A stretch of 64,000 nucleotides of DNA from Limnothrix sp. FACHB-406 (GCF_014698235.1 NZ_JACJSP010000008.1:1-64000); one strand, 5' to 3'; positions 16,355-25,844 are shown, counted from the stretch's first letter. The notes: generated from the letters alone by a model not told the origin. Translations and numbers: made by a program.

Positions 16355-17590
16355 TTAAGCTCGGCGGTAGCGCATTCCCGGCAAGTTTTCCACCAGGCCC
16401 AATAGCTCCAATTCCGTAAGGGCCGCCATCACGTTTCCAGGGCTGAGGCCGCTGGCCGCCACGATCGCATCCAGGGCCGTGGGGGTTGGGTCGATCGCCC
16501 GCAAAACAGCAGCCGGAGCCGGAGCCAAGTTTGGTGGTGGCGGCGTTGGGGCGACGGCCGGCTTGGCCGTTGGGGTTGGCCCAGGAGCAGCGGGCCCCGG
16601 AACGGGCGATCGGGCGGTTTCAATAACGGTGGCGGACTCCGCCCGATCGAGCTGGGGCAGGGCCCCCAAACAATCCAACAGATGGTTTTCGCTCAAAATG
16701 ACCTGCGCCCCGCTGTTAATCAGCTTCAGGCAACCGGCCGAAAGGGGCATGTCCAATGACCCGGGCAACACATAAACATCTCGGCCATAGTCGGCCGCTT
16801 GATTCGCAGTGATCAATGCTCCCGATCGCTCGCCGCCTTCAATCACGATGGTTGCCCGAGCCAGCCCCGCCACAATTCGGTTGCGGCGTGGAAAGTGGGC
16901 GCGATCGGGCCCCGTGCCGCTGGGATATTCACTGAGGGCAAACCCGGAGCCGGGATAGTCAAACGTACCCACAATTCGACCATAGAGATCGCGGTTGCCC
17001 GTGGGATAGACCCGATCGACCCCGGTTCCCAAAACGGCAATGGTGCGCCCACCCGCCGCCAAACAAGCACGATGGCTTTCCGCATCTACGCCCTCCGCCA
17101 ACCCAGAAACAATGCCAAACCCCGCTTGGGTGAGACAGGTGGTGAGCCGATTGGTCCATCGCTGGCCATAGTCCGACGGTTGGCGCGTGCCCACGATCGC
17201 CACCAGAGGTTGCGTTCCCTGAAGTTCCGCCGGGTGGGGTTGGCCTCGGTAATACAACAGAGCTGGGAAATCTGGCAACTCCCGCAGCAGTTGGGGATAG
17301 TCTGGATCGGCGGGAGTCCAAAACTGGGGATTTTTTTGAGTCCAATCGGCCAAGAGCTGCTCAGGGTCGATCGCCAATCGCCCGGCCAGGATTTTCGCCA
17401 GCCGTTGGGGGCCGATGCCTTCGATGGGGGTTAAGTCCCCGGGCGCTGCCTGCCAAGCGGCGGCTAAGGAACCAAAGTCCCGCTGGAGACGCTGCAAGAG
17501 CACGGGGCCCACATCCGAAACCCGCGACCAGGCCAACCAGGCGGCTCGCTCCGTGGAAGGTGCAGTGGGGTGCGATCGGGACAGATTCAA
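16355..17590 (-). CDS. dprA: DNA-processing protein A
   Basis: The protein has 411 residues. DprA loads RecA on incoming single-stranded DNA during natural transformation. The Rossmann-like core is clear: VAIVGTRQPSDYG (about 125), GIVSGLAEGVDAESHRA (about 158) and the PRRNRIVAGLARATIVIEGG stretch near 225. A C-terminal winged helix of the DprA type (about 350-411) follows a proline/alanine-rich linker. An N-terminal SAM-like segment (10-70) is also present. No ATG precedes the conserved region, so the TTG at 17590 is the most likely start. Nothing indicates that competence genes are clustered here. Confidence 0.93.
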   Translation of the reverse strand: MNLSRSHPTAPSTERAAWLAWSRVSDVGPVLLQRLQRDFGSLAAAWQAAPGDLTPIEGIGPQRLAKILAGRLAIDPEQLLADWTQKNPQFWTPADPDYPQLLRELPDFPALLYYRGQPHPAELQGTQPLVAIVGTRQPSDYGQRWTNRLTTCLTQAGFGIVSGLAEGVDAESHRACLAAGGRTIAVLGTGVDRVYPTGNRDLYGRIVGTFDYPGSGFALSEYPSGTGPDRAHFPRRNRIVAGLARATIVIEGGERSGALITANQAADYGRDVYVLPGSLDMPLSAGCLKLINSGAQVILSENHLLDCLGALPQLDRAESATVIETARSPVPGPAAPGPTPTAKPAVAPTPPPPNLAPAPAAVLRAIDPTPTALDAIVAASGLSPGNVMAALTELELLGLVENLPGMRYRRA

Positions 17591-17845
17591 AACAGATTCA
17601 AATTAGGAGGGCTAATTAACCGTGAACAGATTTAGTATCAACCGATTGGTATCATAGGGGGGCTATCGCGTCGTGTTCGATCGGGGCTGCCTTAGCCAAG
17701 CGTTCGATCGCGATTCGACAGTGCCCCTGTGGGCCCCCGTCGGCACTGAGTCACCGTTGGCAACTTCGCTATCGCGTTGGCCTTTGCCCCGGCTTTCCCC
17801 ACAACTTGGCTGCCCAAGCCTCTTTCCTCGTTCGGAGCAATACAA

Positions 17846-17962
17846 ATGCTGGCGCTTAAAATCACTGTATACGTTGTTGTCTCGTTCTTCATTGGCCTGT
17901 TTGTGTTTGGTTTTCTGTCCAACGACCCGGCCCGGAACCCCAACCGTCGCGATTTTGAATAA
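17846..17962 (+). CDS. psbI: Photosystem II reaction centre protein I
   Basis: The protein has 38 residues, the normal length of PsbI. One transmembrane helix (about 4-27, [20 protein letters not shown]) is followed by the conserved stromal/cytoplasmic tail [15 protein letters not shown]. PsbI sits next to D1 and helps in early assembly of photosystem II. ATG 17846 gives the family start MLALKI; the frame is open further upstream but those residues have no PsbI counterpart. CGGAG ten bases before the ATG is the likely ribosome site. A strong hairpin follows about 100 bp downstream. Confidence 0.96.
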   Translation: MLALKITVYVVVSFFIGLFVFGFLSNDPARNPNRRDFE

Positions 17963-18294
17963 ACCTGGGCTGGATTTTGGAATGCCATCGCTAGCCATCG
18001 ATGGGTTGTCCATCGGCGCGATCGCAATTCCGAGCTTCAATCCTGCTCCTTGTGTTGATGATGAAACTCAGCGATAGCGACCAGTTTGCTACGCTGAGTT
18101 TTTGTGTGTGGCAGCAAGGATCCCAATGGCGGCATCTCTTGCCATATCCCCAGTACAATGACCACGCAAGCACGCTCACCCAAGGGATTGTTTGGGGCTG
18201 AGTAGTGGCCGGCTGGATGGTTTACTTGCGATCGAGATCCGGCTCGATGGTGTGGTTGATTGTCGTGATTTTTTGCCCATTGGACGACTGATTT
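17963..18294. other. Spacer between psbI and the LptD-like gene
   Basis: This 332-bp spacer carries a terminator-like hairpin at 18064-18103. The rest probably holds the promoter of the LptD-like gene; no gene is seen. Confidence 0.6.
18064..18103. terminator. Terminator-like hairpin after psbI
   Basis: A 10-bp perfect stem, AAACTCAGCG (18064-18073) and CGCTGAGTTT (18092-18101), with inner pairs TAGC/GCTA, followed by T residues. It is A-rich on the left and T-rich on the right, so it could work in both directions. Confidence 0.75.
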
Positions 18295-21069
18295 ATGCCC
18301 TACCCGGTGCTACCGCCCGAGATGCCGCCGCTAGTCCAGGACGTGGCTGTAACGCGGGAAACTGAGCCGACGGCCGCCGAGGGCGATCGCCCCCCTGAGC
18401 CAAATTCAACCGCCCCCGCGTCGGTTCCCCTGCGCCGGTTAGGATCTCTGCCGCCTCGGCCGGCTCGCAGCTTGCGGCCCGGATCCTTGCGAGATTTTCG
18501 GCAACAGCACCGCCAAGACCGACGGGCCGCCGACCAATTGGGGCCGAATCGGGCCTTGATTCATATCGATCGACAAGTGGATCCGCCCAACCGACAAAAC
18601 CCGCCCCGCCCACAGGCCGAAGAGCGAACAACTGCCACCAGTAACGGAAAGAACCCGCCGGCTGGATTGCCGCCACTGCGTCGCTGGGCAAGACCCACTC
18701 GCGATCAAACAACGCCCCCCCAATTAACCCAGTCCACCGATCGACCGTCAGCCGCCAATCCTGGCCGACTCGGGGGATCCACAGCGGTCGGATCCACAAC
18801 AGTTGGATCCACAACTGAGGGATCTACAACTGAGGGAGCAACGGTCTACGCCGCTCAGGATCCAACGAACCAACCCAATGCTCAAGGCGCTGGGCAACAG
18901 CTCCGGGCAGACAATCCCGATGAGGATCCCCTGCGGAATGTGCCGCCCCTGTTTCCTCGGGAAGGGCCAGGGCCGGTGACCGAACCACCCAATGGAACCG
19001 AGGGGCCGGAGATACCGCCTCCCGAGCCAGCCACGGGCGATCCACCGTTCCCGCCGCGATCGAGCGATCAACCCCCATCCCCCACGGATCCGCAGCCGAC
19101 GGAGCGACCGATCGACCCCGATCGACCGCCCCAACCGGTGAATGCGGGCGACCCCAACAATTCACCGAACCGAACCGATCGCCCCGGTGGCGGCCGGCCC
19201 CCGCGGCCAGAGTTGCCCAATTTGCCCCCCGGCGCGATCGGGGCGATTGAGGTAACGGCCGATCGGCAGGAATTTGACTCGGTTCGGCAAATTTTCATCG
19301 CGATCGGCAACGTCACCATGCGTTACCAAGGAGCCGTGATCAATGCCGATCGACTCCAGGTCAGCCTTGACAATCGAATTGCCCTCGCAGAAGGCAACGT
19401 AGCCCTCACCCGTGGCCAGCAGGTGATTCGGGGTGCAAGGATGGAATACAACCTGGTGCAGGGGGATGGTTCCCTGTTTGAGAGCTACGGCGAAATTTTC
19501 CAGCCCACCACTGGCGAAGACTTTGCCCCGGCAGAGGTGATCACCGCCGGGCCCTATAATCCCGCCCTCGATCGCCCCTTGAGCGATCGCATTTCGGCCA
19601 ATGAGCCGCTGCGGGATGTGCGACAAACGGGTCAATTTGGGCTGCAAGTGGGCACGGGCAATTTTGGGCTATTGGATCCGCCGCCGGGCCAGGTGGGCGA
19701 GGTGCAAAACTTCCGCTTCCAGGCCGATCGGGTCGATTTTGACCCCAATGGCTGGGTGGCCCAAAACGTGCGGATCACCAATGATCCCTTCTCGCCCCCG
19801 GAAACGGAAATTCGGGCCGATCGGGCCCGGCTGCGGCGCTTGTCACCCTTGCGGGATGAGCTAATTGCCGATCGCCCCCGGGTGGTGTTTGACAATCGCT
19901 TCACCCTGCCCCTGTTGGTGCGCCGAACGGTGATCGATCGCCGGGAACGGCCGCCCCAGCCCTTTGAAATTCGCTACGACGGTGAAGATCGAGGCGGGCT
20001 ATACATTCAACGGCAATTCGATGTAATTCGCACGCCCCGAGTTCGTCTGCGGGTCACACCTCAATACCTGATCCAGCGGGCCCTATTTGACGAACAAGCC
20101 AACGGGCCGATCGGGCTGGATGTGTTGGGTTTGCAGGCTCGACTGACGGCGCAACTGTCCCCCACCACTTCTCTGCTGGGTGTGGTGCGGGCCGTGACGC
20201 TCGATCCTGATCGCTTTGAAGATGACTTCCGAGGCAGCGTTCGGCTTAATCAAATCATCCCCACCGGTTGGGGCCCCCACTCCCTCACCCTGGAATATAG
20301 CTATCGCGATCGGTTGTTTAACGGTTCCTTTGGGTTCCGCACCGTGCAACGCAGCATCGGGGCCGTTTTTGCCTCGCCCCAAATCCGGATCGGCAACACC
20401 GGCTTCATTGCCAACTACCAATTGGGCTACCAAAACATCAATGCCCAATCGGACTTTGCTGATCTGATTGATGAACCCAGCCGCAACACGGACGATCGAA
20501 TCACCCTCGATCGCACCCAAATGGCCATTGCAGTGGCCCGCCCGATCGTCCTGTGGCGTGGCGAAGCCTTGCCGGCCACACCCGAAGCCGGCCTGCGCTA
20601 CAGTCCCGTGGCCCTGCGGCCGAGCATTGTGCTGGTTCCTCGCTTGCAAATGGTTTGGCAAAACTACAGCAGCGGCGACTATCAAAATGTGCTCACCGGC
20701 TCGATCGTCCTCCAGGGACAGTTGGGCCATTTTTCCCGTCCTTGGCTAGACTACACAGCCTTCACCTTGGGCTACATCGAAAACTGGCGGCATGGTTCCT
20801 CACCGTTCCTGTTCGATCGCGTCGGGGATGCGCGGGTGGTGGTCGTTGGCCTCACTCAGCAAATTTATGGCCCCTTCCGGGTTGGCTTCCAGCAGGTCTA
20901 CAACGTTGATACGGGCGAACGGATCGACAGTAACTACACCCTGGAATATAGCCGCCGCACCTACGGTCTGCTGTTGCGCGTTGATCCAGAGCGCCAATCC
21001 GGCTCCCTGCAACTGCGGATCACGGATTTCAACTGGACGGGCAGCGGTCAGGAATTTGGTGATATCTAG
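18295..21069 (+). CDS. LptD-like outer-membrane protein (DUF3769)
   Basis: The protein has 924 residues. About 1-315 are low-complexity, rich in Pro, Asp, Arg and Thr, and include a 5-residue repeat (GSTTV/E, near 162-185). An OstA/LptA-like beta domain follows (about 318-450: AIEVTADRQEFDSVRQIFIA, then YQGAVINADRLQVS). The remainder has many alternating beta strands typical of a barrel, ending ELRITDFNW-like. This matches cyanobacterial DUF3769 proteins, taken to insert lipopolysaccharide or another amphiphile into the outer membrane. The visible N-terminus MPYPVLPPEMPP has no signal peptide, which the family also tends to lack. Surface-barrel role is inference from family. Confidence 0.85.
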   Translation: MPYPVLPPEMPPLVQDVAVTRETEPTAAEGDRPPEPNSTAPASVPLRRLGSLPPRPARSLRPGSLRDFRQQHRQDRRAADQLGPNRALIHIDRQVDPPNRQNPPRPQAEERTTATSNGKNPPAGLPPLRRWARPTRDQTTPPQLTQSTDRPSAANPGRLGGSTAVGSTTVGSTTEGSTTEGATVYAAQDPTNQPNAQGAGQQLRADNPDEDPLRNVPPLFPREGPGPVTEPPNGTEGPEIPPPEPATGDPPFPPRSSDQPPSPTDPQPTERPIDPDRPPQPVNAGDPNNSPNRTDRPGGGRPPRPELPNLPPGAIGAIEVTADRQEFDSVRQIFIAIGNVTMRYQGAVINADRLQVSLDNRIALAEGNVALTRGQQVIRGARMEYNLVQGDGSLFESYGEIFQPTTGEDFAPAEVITAGPYNPALDRPLSDRISANEPLRDVRQTGQFGLQVGTGNFGLLDPPPGQVGEVQNFRFQADRVDFDPNGWVAQNVRITNDPFSPPETEIRADRARLRRLSPLRDELIADRPRVVFDNRFTLPLLVRRTVIDRRERPPQPFEIRYDGEDRGGLYIQRQFDVIRTPRVRLRVTPQYLIQRALFDEQANGPIGLDVLGLQARLTAQLSPTTSLLGVVRAVTLDPDRFEDDFRGSVRLNQIIPTGWGPHSLTLEYSYRDRLFNGSFGFRTVQRSIGAVFASPQIRIGNTGFIANYQLGYQNINAQSDFADLIDEPSRNTDDRITLDRTQMAIAVARPIVLWRGEALPATPEAGLRYSPVALRPSIVLVPRLQMVWQNYSSGDYQNVLTGSIVLQGQLGHFSRPWLDYTAFTLGYIENWRHGSSPFLFDRVGDARVVVVGLTQQIYGPFRVGFQQVYNVDTGERIDSNYTLEYSRRTYGLLLRVDPERQSGSLQLRITDFNWTGSGQEFGDI

Positions 21070-21205
21070 GCCCAATCGATCGATATGGCCTGATCACCTT
21101 CACCTCCAGCCTTGATCTAAAACGATCGGCAAGTCATGAAACAGATGCCATAAAGCGATTAACAGGTGGGCATTGCCCATCCCACCGGCCGCTCAAACCT
21201 TGCTC

Positions 21206-22174
21206 TTAAATGGGCAGGTTGGCTCTGGGATCAAACGACTCGATCGCCCGTAATTGTTCATACAACGCCAACTCATCAGTGCTCAATTGGATTGGCGTAG
21301 CGATTTGGATTTCCACAATTTGATCGCCCCGGCGATCGCGGTTGATCGGATAGCCCTTATTCGACAGACGCAGCCGCTGGCCGTGGCGCACCCCGCGCGG
21401 CAGGTTCATCTTCACCATCCCATCCAAGGTCGGTACTTCGATCGCGCTGCCCAGCACCGCCTCGCTGGGGGTGACTGGTACTTCGCAATAGAGATCGACC
21501 CCCTCCAGCCGGAAAAAGTCGTGGGGGGCGACGGTGATTTTCAAGAACAAATCACCGCCATTAATTCCCTGATTTTTGAGGCGGATCCGCTGGCCAGTCA
21601 CCAACCCTGGCGGCATGTTCACCTCCAGCGATCGGCCGTCTTCTAGTCGAATTCGTTCCCGGCCGCCACTGAAGGCCTTTTCCAGGGGAATGGTTAACCG
21701 TGCTTCCGCATCCCGGGCAACCGGTGGCTTTACGGTATAGGCCGTGCGGGTTGTGCCGGGCCGGTAGTAATCTCGATTGCCCGGTTGAGGTGGGGCCGTC
21801 GGTTCGCCGCGTCGATTCAACAGCCGATCGACAAAGCTATTGAAGTCAATAAACTCGCTGTAGTCCAGGTTGTCGGCCACCCGAGATTCGGAGCGATCCC
21901 CCCAGGTGCGTCCTGCCGCTGCCCGCCGGGCATTTTGGAATCCCTTCTGTTTCCAAAACTTGCTGTATTCGTCGTATTGGGCCCGCTTGGTTGTGTCCGA
22001 AAGTACCTCGTAGGCTTCGCCAATGTCCTTGAATCGCTCTTCGGCTTCCTTGTTTCCGGGGTTCAGGTCGGGGTGATATTGCCGAGCCAGTCGCCGGAAG
22101 GCCCGTTTAATTTCGTCGCCGCTGGCCTCTTTGGCAACACCGAGAATTGCGTAGTAGTTGCGGAAGTTTTGCAT
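21206..22174 (-). CDS. J-domain co-chaperone, DnaJ/CbpA type
   Basis: The protein has 322 residues. The J domain is at 5-70 with the HPD tripeptide ([16 protein letters not shown]) that stimulates DnaK ATPase. There is no zinc-binding cysteine domain, so it is a type II (CbpA-like) protein. Two C-terminal substrate-binding beta domains follow (from about 155: [20 protein letters not shown]; then [20 protein letters not shown]). It acts in protein folding with one of the cell's DnaK proteins. The gene stands alone between the LptD-like gene (convergent) and the S1 gene (divergent). Confidence 0.92.
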   Translation of the reverse strand: MQNFRNYYAILGVAKEASGDEIKRAFRRLARQYHPDLNPGNKEAEERFKDIGEAYEVLSDTTKRAQYDEYSKFWKQKGFQNARRAAAGRTWGDRSESRVADNLDYSEFIDFNSFVDRLLNRRGEPTAPPQPGNRDYYRPGTTRTAYTVKPPVARDAEARLTIPLEKAFSGGRERIRLEDGRSLEVNMPPGLVTGQRIRLKNQGINGGDLFLKITVAPHDFFRLEGVDLYCEVPVTPSEAVLGSAIEVPTLDGMVKMNLPRGVRHGQRLRLSNKGYPINRDRRGDQIVEIQIATPIQLSTDELALYEQLRAIESFDPRANLPI

Positions 22175-22550
22175 TCGGGGAGGTCAAGTTCAAACGGCTG
22201 CGATCGCGATCGGCGCTTCGGCTTTCCAGCTTACCGCGATGGGCCCTTAGGCGTTCGATCGGCTAACCGATCCGGTCGATTGGCAGCGCGATCAGCCAGC
22301 TTCGGCCATCTAACGACCGGCCGCAGATTGCGATCGCCCAACCATTCCAAACGCGATCGGCAGCAGGTGACCAGAGCCGGATCAGGAGCATCATGGATCA
22401 ACCTACATGTCTGAATCCATGTCTTGATCAGAGATGCCCGCTGACCCCGGAAGATCGCCCCTCAGCTATAGTGAGGGGATGGAGCCAATCACGGCGCGAT
22501 CGCCCGTCCGGCTCGGATTTTTGACTTGTTATTTGCTGATTAAACCCATC

Positions 22551-23735
22551 ATGGCCGCAAAACCCGCTGCTCCCTCCTTTTCCATGGAGGACTTCATGGC
22601 TGCCCTCGACGAAAAAACCGTCTCTTTTGAGGCGGGGCAACGGGTCAAGGGCAAACCCTTTGAGTACGCCAACGACGGGGTTTATGTAGACATTGGCGGC
22701 AAATCCGCTGCGTTTTTGCCGGTGCGCGAAGCCGCCATGCGCGAACCCTCGGGCGCTGAGGAACTGCAAAACCTGTTGCCGCCCAATGTGGAGCGCGAGT
22801 TCATTGTGCTCAAGGAAGCCAACGCAGATGGTCAGGTGACCATTTCGATTCGACAAATGGTGTTGGATCAGGCCTGGAAAGAGTTGGCCAAGGCCCAAGA
22901 GGAAAAACAGGCGATCGCCGCGCGTGTGAATGGGGTCAACAAAGGCGGCGTAACGGCGGCCGTGATGGGCTTGCGGGGGTTCATTCCCCGATCGCACCTG
23001 GTGGAACGGGAGGATTTGGACTCGTTGGTGGGCCAAACCTTGACCGTCGTGCCGATCGAGGTGAACCGCAATGCCAAAAAACTGGTGCTCTCGAACCGGG
23101 AAGCGGCCAAGGTCGGCCTGATGGCACGCCTGAAGGTGAACCAACTCATTGAAGGTAAAATCACCGGGATTCGCCCCTTTGGCGTGTTTGTGAGCTTTGA
23201 GGGCAACACAGGGCTGCTGCATGTCAAGCAAATGAGCCAAGCCCATGTGGCCTCGATCGAGGATCTGTTCAGCCAGGGCGAAAGGATCCGGGCCGTGATT
23301 ATGGAAATTGATGAGTGGAAGGGACGGATCGCCCTTTCAACAGCGGTGCTGGAAAATCATCGGGGCGAAATGTTGGAAAACAAGGCCACGGTGATGACCG
23401 AGGCGATCGCCCGTCATGCCCAGCTTTATCCCCACTGGGACGCAGAGCCGGAGCCGATCGCGGAGTCCAGCCCGGAGCCAACCGAGCAGCCCACCGCCCC
23501 GGAAGCCGCAGAATCGATCGCACCGACTGACTCAACCGAGTCAAGCGAATCAAGCGAATCAAGCGAATCAACCGCAGCCCAGGCCAGCCCCGAGGCGATC
23601 GCCCCGGAAACACCAGACAACCCGGCAGCAGCGGAACCCGCCGCCAAGCCAGAACCGGCCCCTGCGCCCAAGGCTCCGATCCGGCTGGTGGATTTGAAAC
23701 CGAAACCTAGCCGCGCTCCTGAATCGGACGCATAG
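22551..23735 (+). CDS. S1-domain RNA-binding protein, Rps1-like
   Basis: The protein has 394 residues from ATG 22551. Three S1 domains can be seen: about 22-90 (GQRVKGKPFEYANDGVYVDI), 100-170 (ARVNGVNKGGVTAAVMGLRG) and 185-255 (VNQLIEGKITGIRPFGVFVS). A Pro/Glu/Ala-rich tail with a short Ser-Glu-Ser repeat follows (about 325-345). Cyanobacteria carry two S1-like ribosomal proteins, and this one resembles the shorter Rps1b/Nbp1 type, which binds mRNA leaders and helps initiation on messages lacking strong Shine-Dalgarno. Which paralogue it is cannot be settled here. The longer frame from 22434 is unlikely. The acidic tail is longer than usual. Confidence 0.9.
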   Translation: MAAKPAAPSFSMEDFMAALDEKTVSFEAGQRVKGKPFEYANDGVYVDIGGKSAAFLPVREAAMREPSGAEELQNLLPPNVEREFIVLKEANADGQVTISIRQMVLDQAWKELAKAQEEKQAIAARVNGVNKGGVTAAVMGLRGFIPRSHLVEREDLDSLVGQTLTVVPIEVNRNAKKLVLSNREAAKVGLMARLKVNQLIEGKITGIRPFGVFVSFEGNTGLLHVKQMSQAHVASIEDLFSQGERIRAVIMEIDEWKGRIALSTAVLENHRGEMLENKATVMTEAIARHAQLYPHWDAEPEPIAESSPEPTEQPTAPEAAESIAPTDSTESSESSESSESTAAQASPEAIAPETPDNPAAAEPAAKPEPAPAPKAPIRLVDLKPKPSRAPESDA

Positions 23736-23740
23736 CCCCT

Positions 23741-24241
23741 ATGATCCCGATCGCCCTGGTCTTGGCCCTTTGCCTGGAATGGGCGATCGCCCCGGCGGCG
23801 ATCGCGGGTTTGCCTCCTAGCCCACTCGCCCAAGCCACCCCGAACCAACCGGCAGAAATTCGGAGCGATCGGCTGGGGTTCAATGGCCTGCGCTTGGGCG
23901 ACAATCCCCAGCGGGTGCGGGCCAGACTGGGCCGGCCCCAACGCACCCAAAACCAGCCCCCTGGCAACTATGACCGCTACGAGGCTTGGTATTACCCCAA
24001 CCTGATTTTGGGCTTTGGTGATGGAGCGTTGGCCATGATCACGACGACGCGACCTAACTGGGGCACGGCTGAAGGGGTACGGGTGGGCGATCGCTCCAGC
24101 CGCATCCTGGCCATTTATGGAGAACCCAATTGGCGCGATTCCGATCGCTGGGGCTACCTGACCGATGACGGGGCTTTTTTGACCTTGCGCCTACGGGGCG
24201 ATCGGATCGTGGAAATTCTCTGCGGTTGGCTGCCCGATTAA
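23741..24241 (+). CDS. Secreted small protein with two BamE-like repeats
   Basis: The protein has 166 residues. The first 22 residues are a hydrophobic signal sequence (MIPIALVLALCLEWAIAPAA) with a probable cleavage at AIA. Two similar units follow: GLRLGDNPQRVRARLGRP (about 48) and GVRVGDRSSRILAIYGEP (about 110), each with G-x-x-x-G-D ending in G-x-P. This pattern occurs in SmpA/BamE-like folds. Function is unknown; an envelope role is inferred from the signal. The start lies 5 bp after the S1 gene stop, so co-transcription is likely. The last six codons, including the stop, seem to have been copied downstream (24225-24294). Confidence 0.72.
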   Translation: MIPIALVLALCLEWAIAPAAIAGLPPSPLAQATPNQPAEIRSDRLGFNGLRLGDNPQRVRARLGRPQRTQNQPPGNYDRYEAWYYPNLILGFGDGALAMITTTRPNWGTAEGVRVGDRSSRILAIYGEPNWRDSDRWGYLTDDGAFLTLRLRGDRIVEILCGWLPD

Positions 24242-24294
24242 GTTGGCTGCCCAATTTAAGTTGATTGCCCAATGTTTAAGTTGGTTGCCCAATT
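24225..24294. repeat. Tandem copies of a gene's 3' end including its stop codon
   Basis: Unit 24225-24241 (GTTGGCTGCCCGATTAA) encodes the final residues and the stop. Variants follow at 24242-24259, 24260-24279 and a partial 24280-24294, all beginning GTTGRYTGCCCRAT or similar. Confidence 0.85.
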
Positions 24295-24319
24295 CATGAT
24301 TCAGCACCCATGAGCAACC

Positions 24320-24622
24320 ATGGCTAAAAAGCAAAAATTTCCGCATCTCTTGGGTTCCAAGTGGACGGCCCGCCAGCGCACCTTCGGCTGGCGACATTTC
24401 CAGGTGAACAATCGCAAAAACGAGGGCGATCGAGTCTATGCGGAACTGGTGGCCTCCTGCGATCCCAATGCGCGGTTTTGGATTGATGCGCGCAATCTCA
24501 AAAACCGTGACCTGTGGGCAGCGGGCTGGCAAACCCTCGAAGAAATTGAAATTCTGGCAGCGGTCGATCGGGGCGATGACCTGAGCGAAGAAGTGGAAGT
24601 GCTGCACCCGGACGCGCTGTGA
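24320..24622 (+). CDS. TIGR02450-like Trp-rich conserved protein
   Basis: A 100-residue soluble protein. The pattern LLGSKWTARQRTFGWRHFQV near the N-terminus, then a Cys-Asp-P segment and WIDARNLKNRDLWAAGW, matches the small tryptophan-rich family conserved in cyanobacteria and some proteobacteria (TIGR02450 as remembered, not searched). The family has no known function. Six tryptophans in 100 residues is striking. It lies behind the repeat array following the secreted-protein gene. Confidence 0.8.
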   Translation: MAKKQKFPHLLGSKWTARQRTFGWRHFQVNNRKNEGDRVYAELVASCDPNARFWIDARNLKNRDLWAAGWQTLEEIEILAAVDRGDDLSEEVEVLHPDAL

Positions 24623-24716
24623 TGCCCAGGCCCTAGCTGCTACTTGGAAGGGCTATGGGGCTAGGGCCGATCGTCATCTCCTAGGATCAGTTGATTTTCC
24701 ATGCACAACCGTCGTA

Positions 24717-24742
24717 ACAGGGGGCTTGAGCATCTTGTCCCC
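24717..24742. repeat. Degraded copy of the dispersed CTTAAGCCCC element
   Basis: GTAACAGGGGGCTTGAGC followed by ATCTTGTCCCCC resembles the element at 7838-7867 and 11461-11482 with several changes in the right arm. Confidence 0.45.
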
Positions 24743-24790
24743 CGCTCGATCGATCAACGGTTGTATTAGGGTGGTGGGAATAAAGATCAA

Positions 24791-24875
24791 CGGAGAGGGT
24801 GGGATTCGAACCCACGGAACCTTGCGGCTCACTCGATTTCAAGTCGAGCGCATTCGACCACTCTGCCACCTCTCC
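24791..24875 (-). tRNA. tRNA-Ser (UGA)
   Basis: An 85-nt class II tRNA. The acceptor stem is GGAGAGG/CCTCTCC with G as discriminator, the anticodon is TGA inside ACTTGAAAT, a long variable arm is present, and the T-loop is GGTTCGAATCC. CCA is not encoded. Confidence 0.95.
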
Positions 24876-24887
24876 CGGTAAGCCCTG

Positions 24888-25736
24888 TTATTTTACCCCT
24901 GTCGGCGCAAAATCGACCCCTGATTCTGAGATTTGCCACCCAGTCAGCGGAATTTGAAACTGCTGCGGGGCTGCGATCGCGGCCAAATCTGCCCGGAACT
25001 GCACCACGGGGCCAATGATGGCGATCGCCGGGGCAGAAAATCCCGTTTCGGTCACTCGATCGCACACCGTTTCTAAGGTGGCCACCAATTCCGCCTGTTC
25101 AGGACGGGTTCCCCACCGAATCAGCGCCACGGGATCGGTGGGCGATCGCCCCGCTGAAATCAAGGCGGGCACAATCTGGTTCAGGTTATGCACGCCCATA
25201 TAGATCACGATCGTTTCAGCACTTTGGGCGATCGCCGACCAATTCACCTGGGGGCGATATTTCCCCGCCGACTCGTGCCCCGTCACAAACACCACCGATG
25301 AGCTGTAGTCGCGATGGGTTAAGGGAATGCCCGCATAGGCCGGCGCAGCGATGCCAGCCGTCACGCCCGGCACCACCTCCACCGGCACACCCGATCGCAA
25401 CAGATCTTGCATTTCCTCGCCCCCTCGGCCAAACACAAAGGGATCGCCCCCTTTCAGCCGAACCACGATCGCCGCTGTCTGGGCTTTTTCAATCAGTAAT
25501 TGGGTGGTTTCTGCTTGCAACTTTGAGTGGCGGCCCCGGCGTTTTCCCGCGTCAATTCGTTCCGCCTGGGGATTAATCATGGCCAGAATCGGGGCACTCA
25601 CCAACGCATCGTAAACCACCACATCGGCCAATTCGAGCAATGTCTTTCCCTTCAGGGTCAGCAAGCCCGGATCGCCAGGCCCCGCCCCCACCAAATAAAC
25701 CTTCCCGATCGGCTGGGGAGTCGCAAAGTCGGTCAT
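24888..25736 (-). CDS. cobA: Uroporphyrinogen-III C-methyltransferase
   Basis: The protein has 282 residues. The CobA/SumT signature is complete: KVYLVGAGPGDPGLLTLKG at about 8, VVRLKGGDPFVFGRGGEE at about 90 and EVVPGVTAGIAAPAYAGIPL at about 118. It uses S-adenosylmethionine to methylate uroporphyrinogen III twice, giving precorrin-2 for sirohaem (nitrite and sulfite reductase) and cobalamin. It is a single-domain protein, without the CysG dehydrogenase/ferrochelatase part. It ends 12 bp from tRNA-Ser. No NtcA box is seen upstream. Confidence 0.95.
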   Translation of the reverse strand: MTDFATPQPIGKVYLVGAGPGDPGLLTLKGKTLLELADVVVYDALVSAPILAMINPQAERIDAGKRRGRHSKLQAETTQLLIEKAQTAAIVVRLKGGDPFVFGRGGEEMQDLLRSGVPVEVVPGVTAGIAAPAYAGIPLTHRDYSSSVVFVTGHESAGKYRPQVNWSAIAQSAETIVIYMGVHNLNQIVPALISAGRSPTDPVALIRWGTRPEQAELVATLETVCDRVTETGFSAPAIAIIGPVVQFRADLAAIAAPQQFQIPLTGWQISESGVDFAPTGVK

Positions 25737-25844
25737 GAATGAGAACTACCGGAACGTTCGAGATATTGATCTTAAAGGATGCCTGAGCAGTATTTCGGGG
25801 AGCAATGTTTGGGGTCATGGGCTACCGACATCGCCCAACTGTGC

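Noticed and set aside
24687..24869. A 60-codon open frame reading MAEWSNALDLKSSEPQ
   Set aside because: It is the tRNA-Ser read as protein, a well known false gene.
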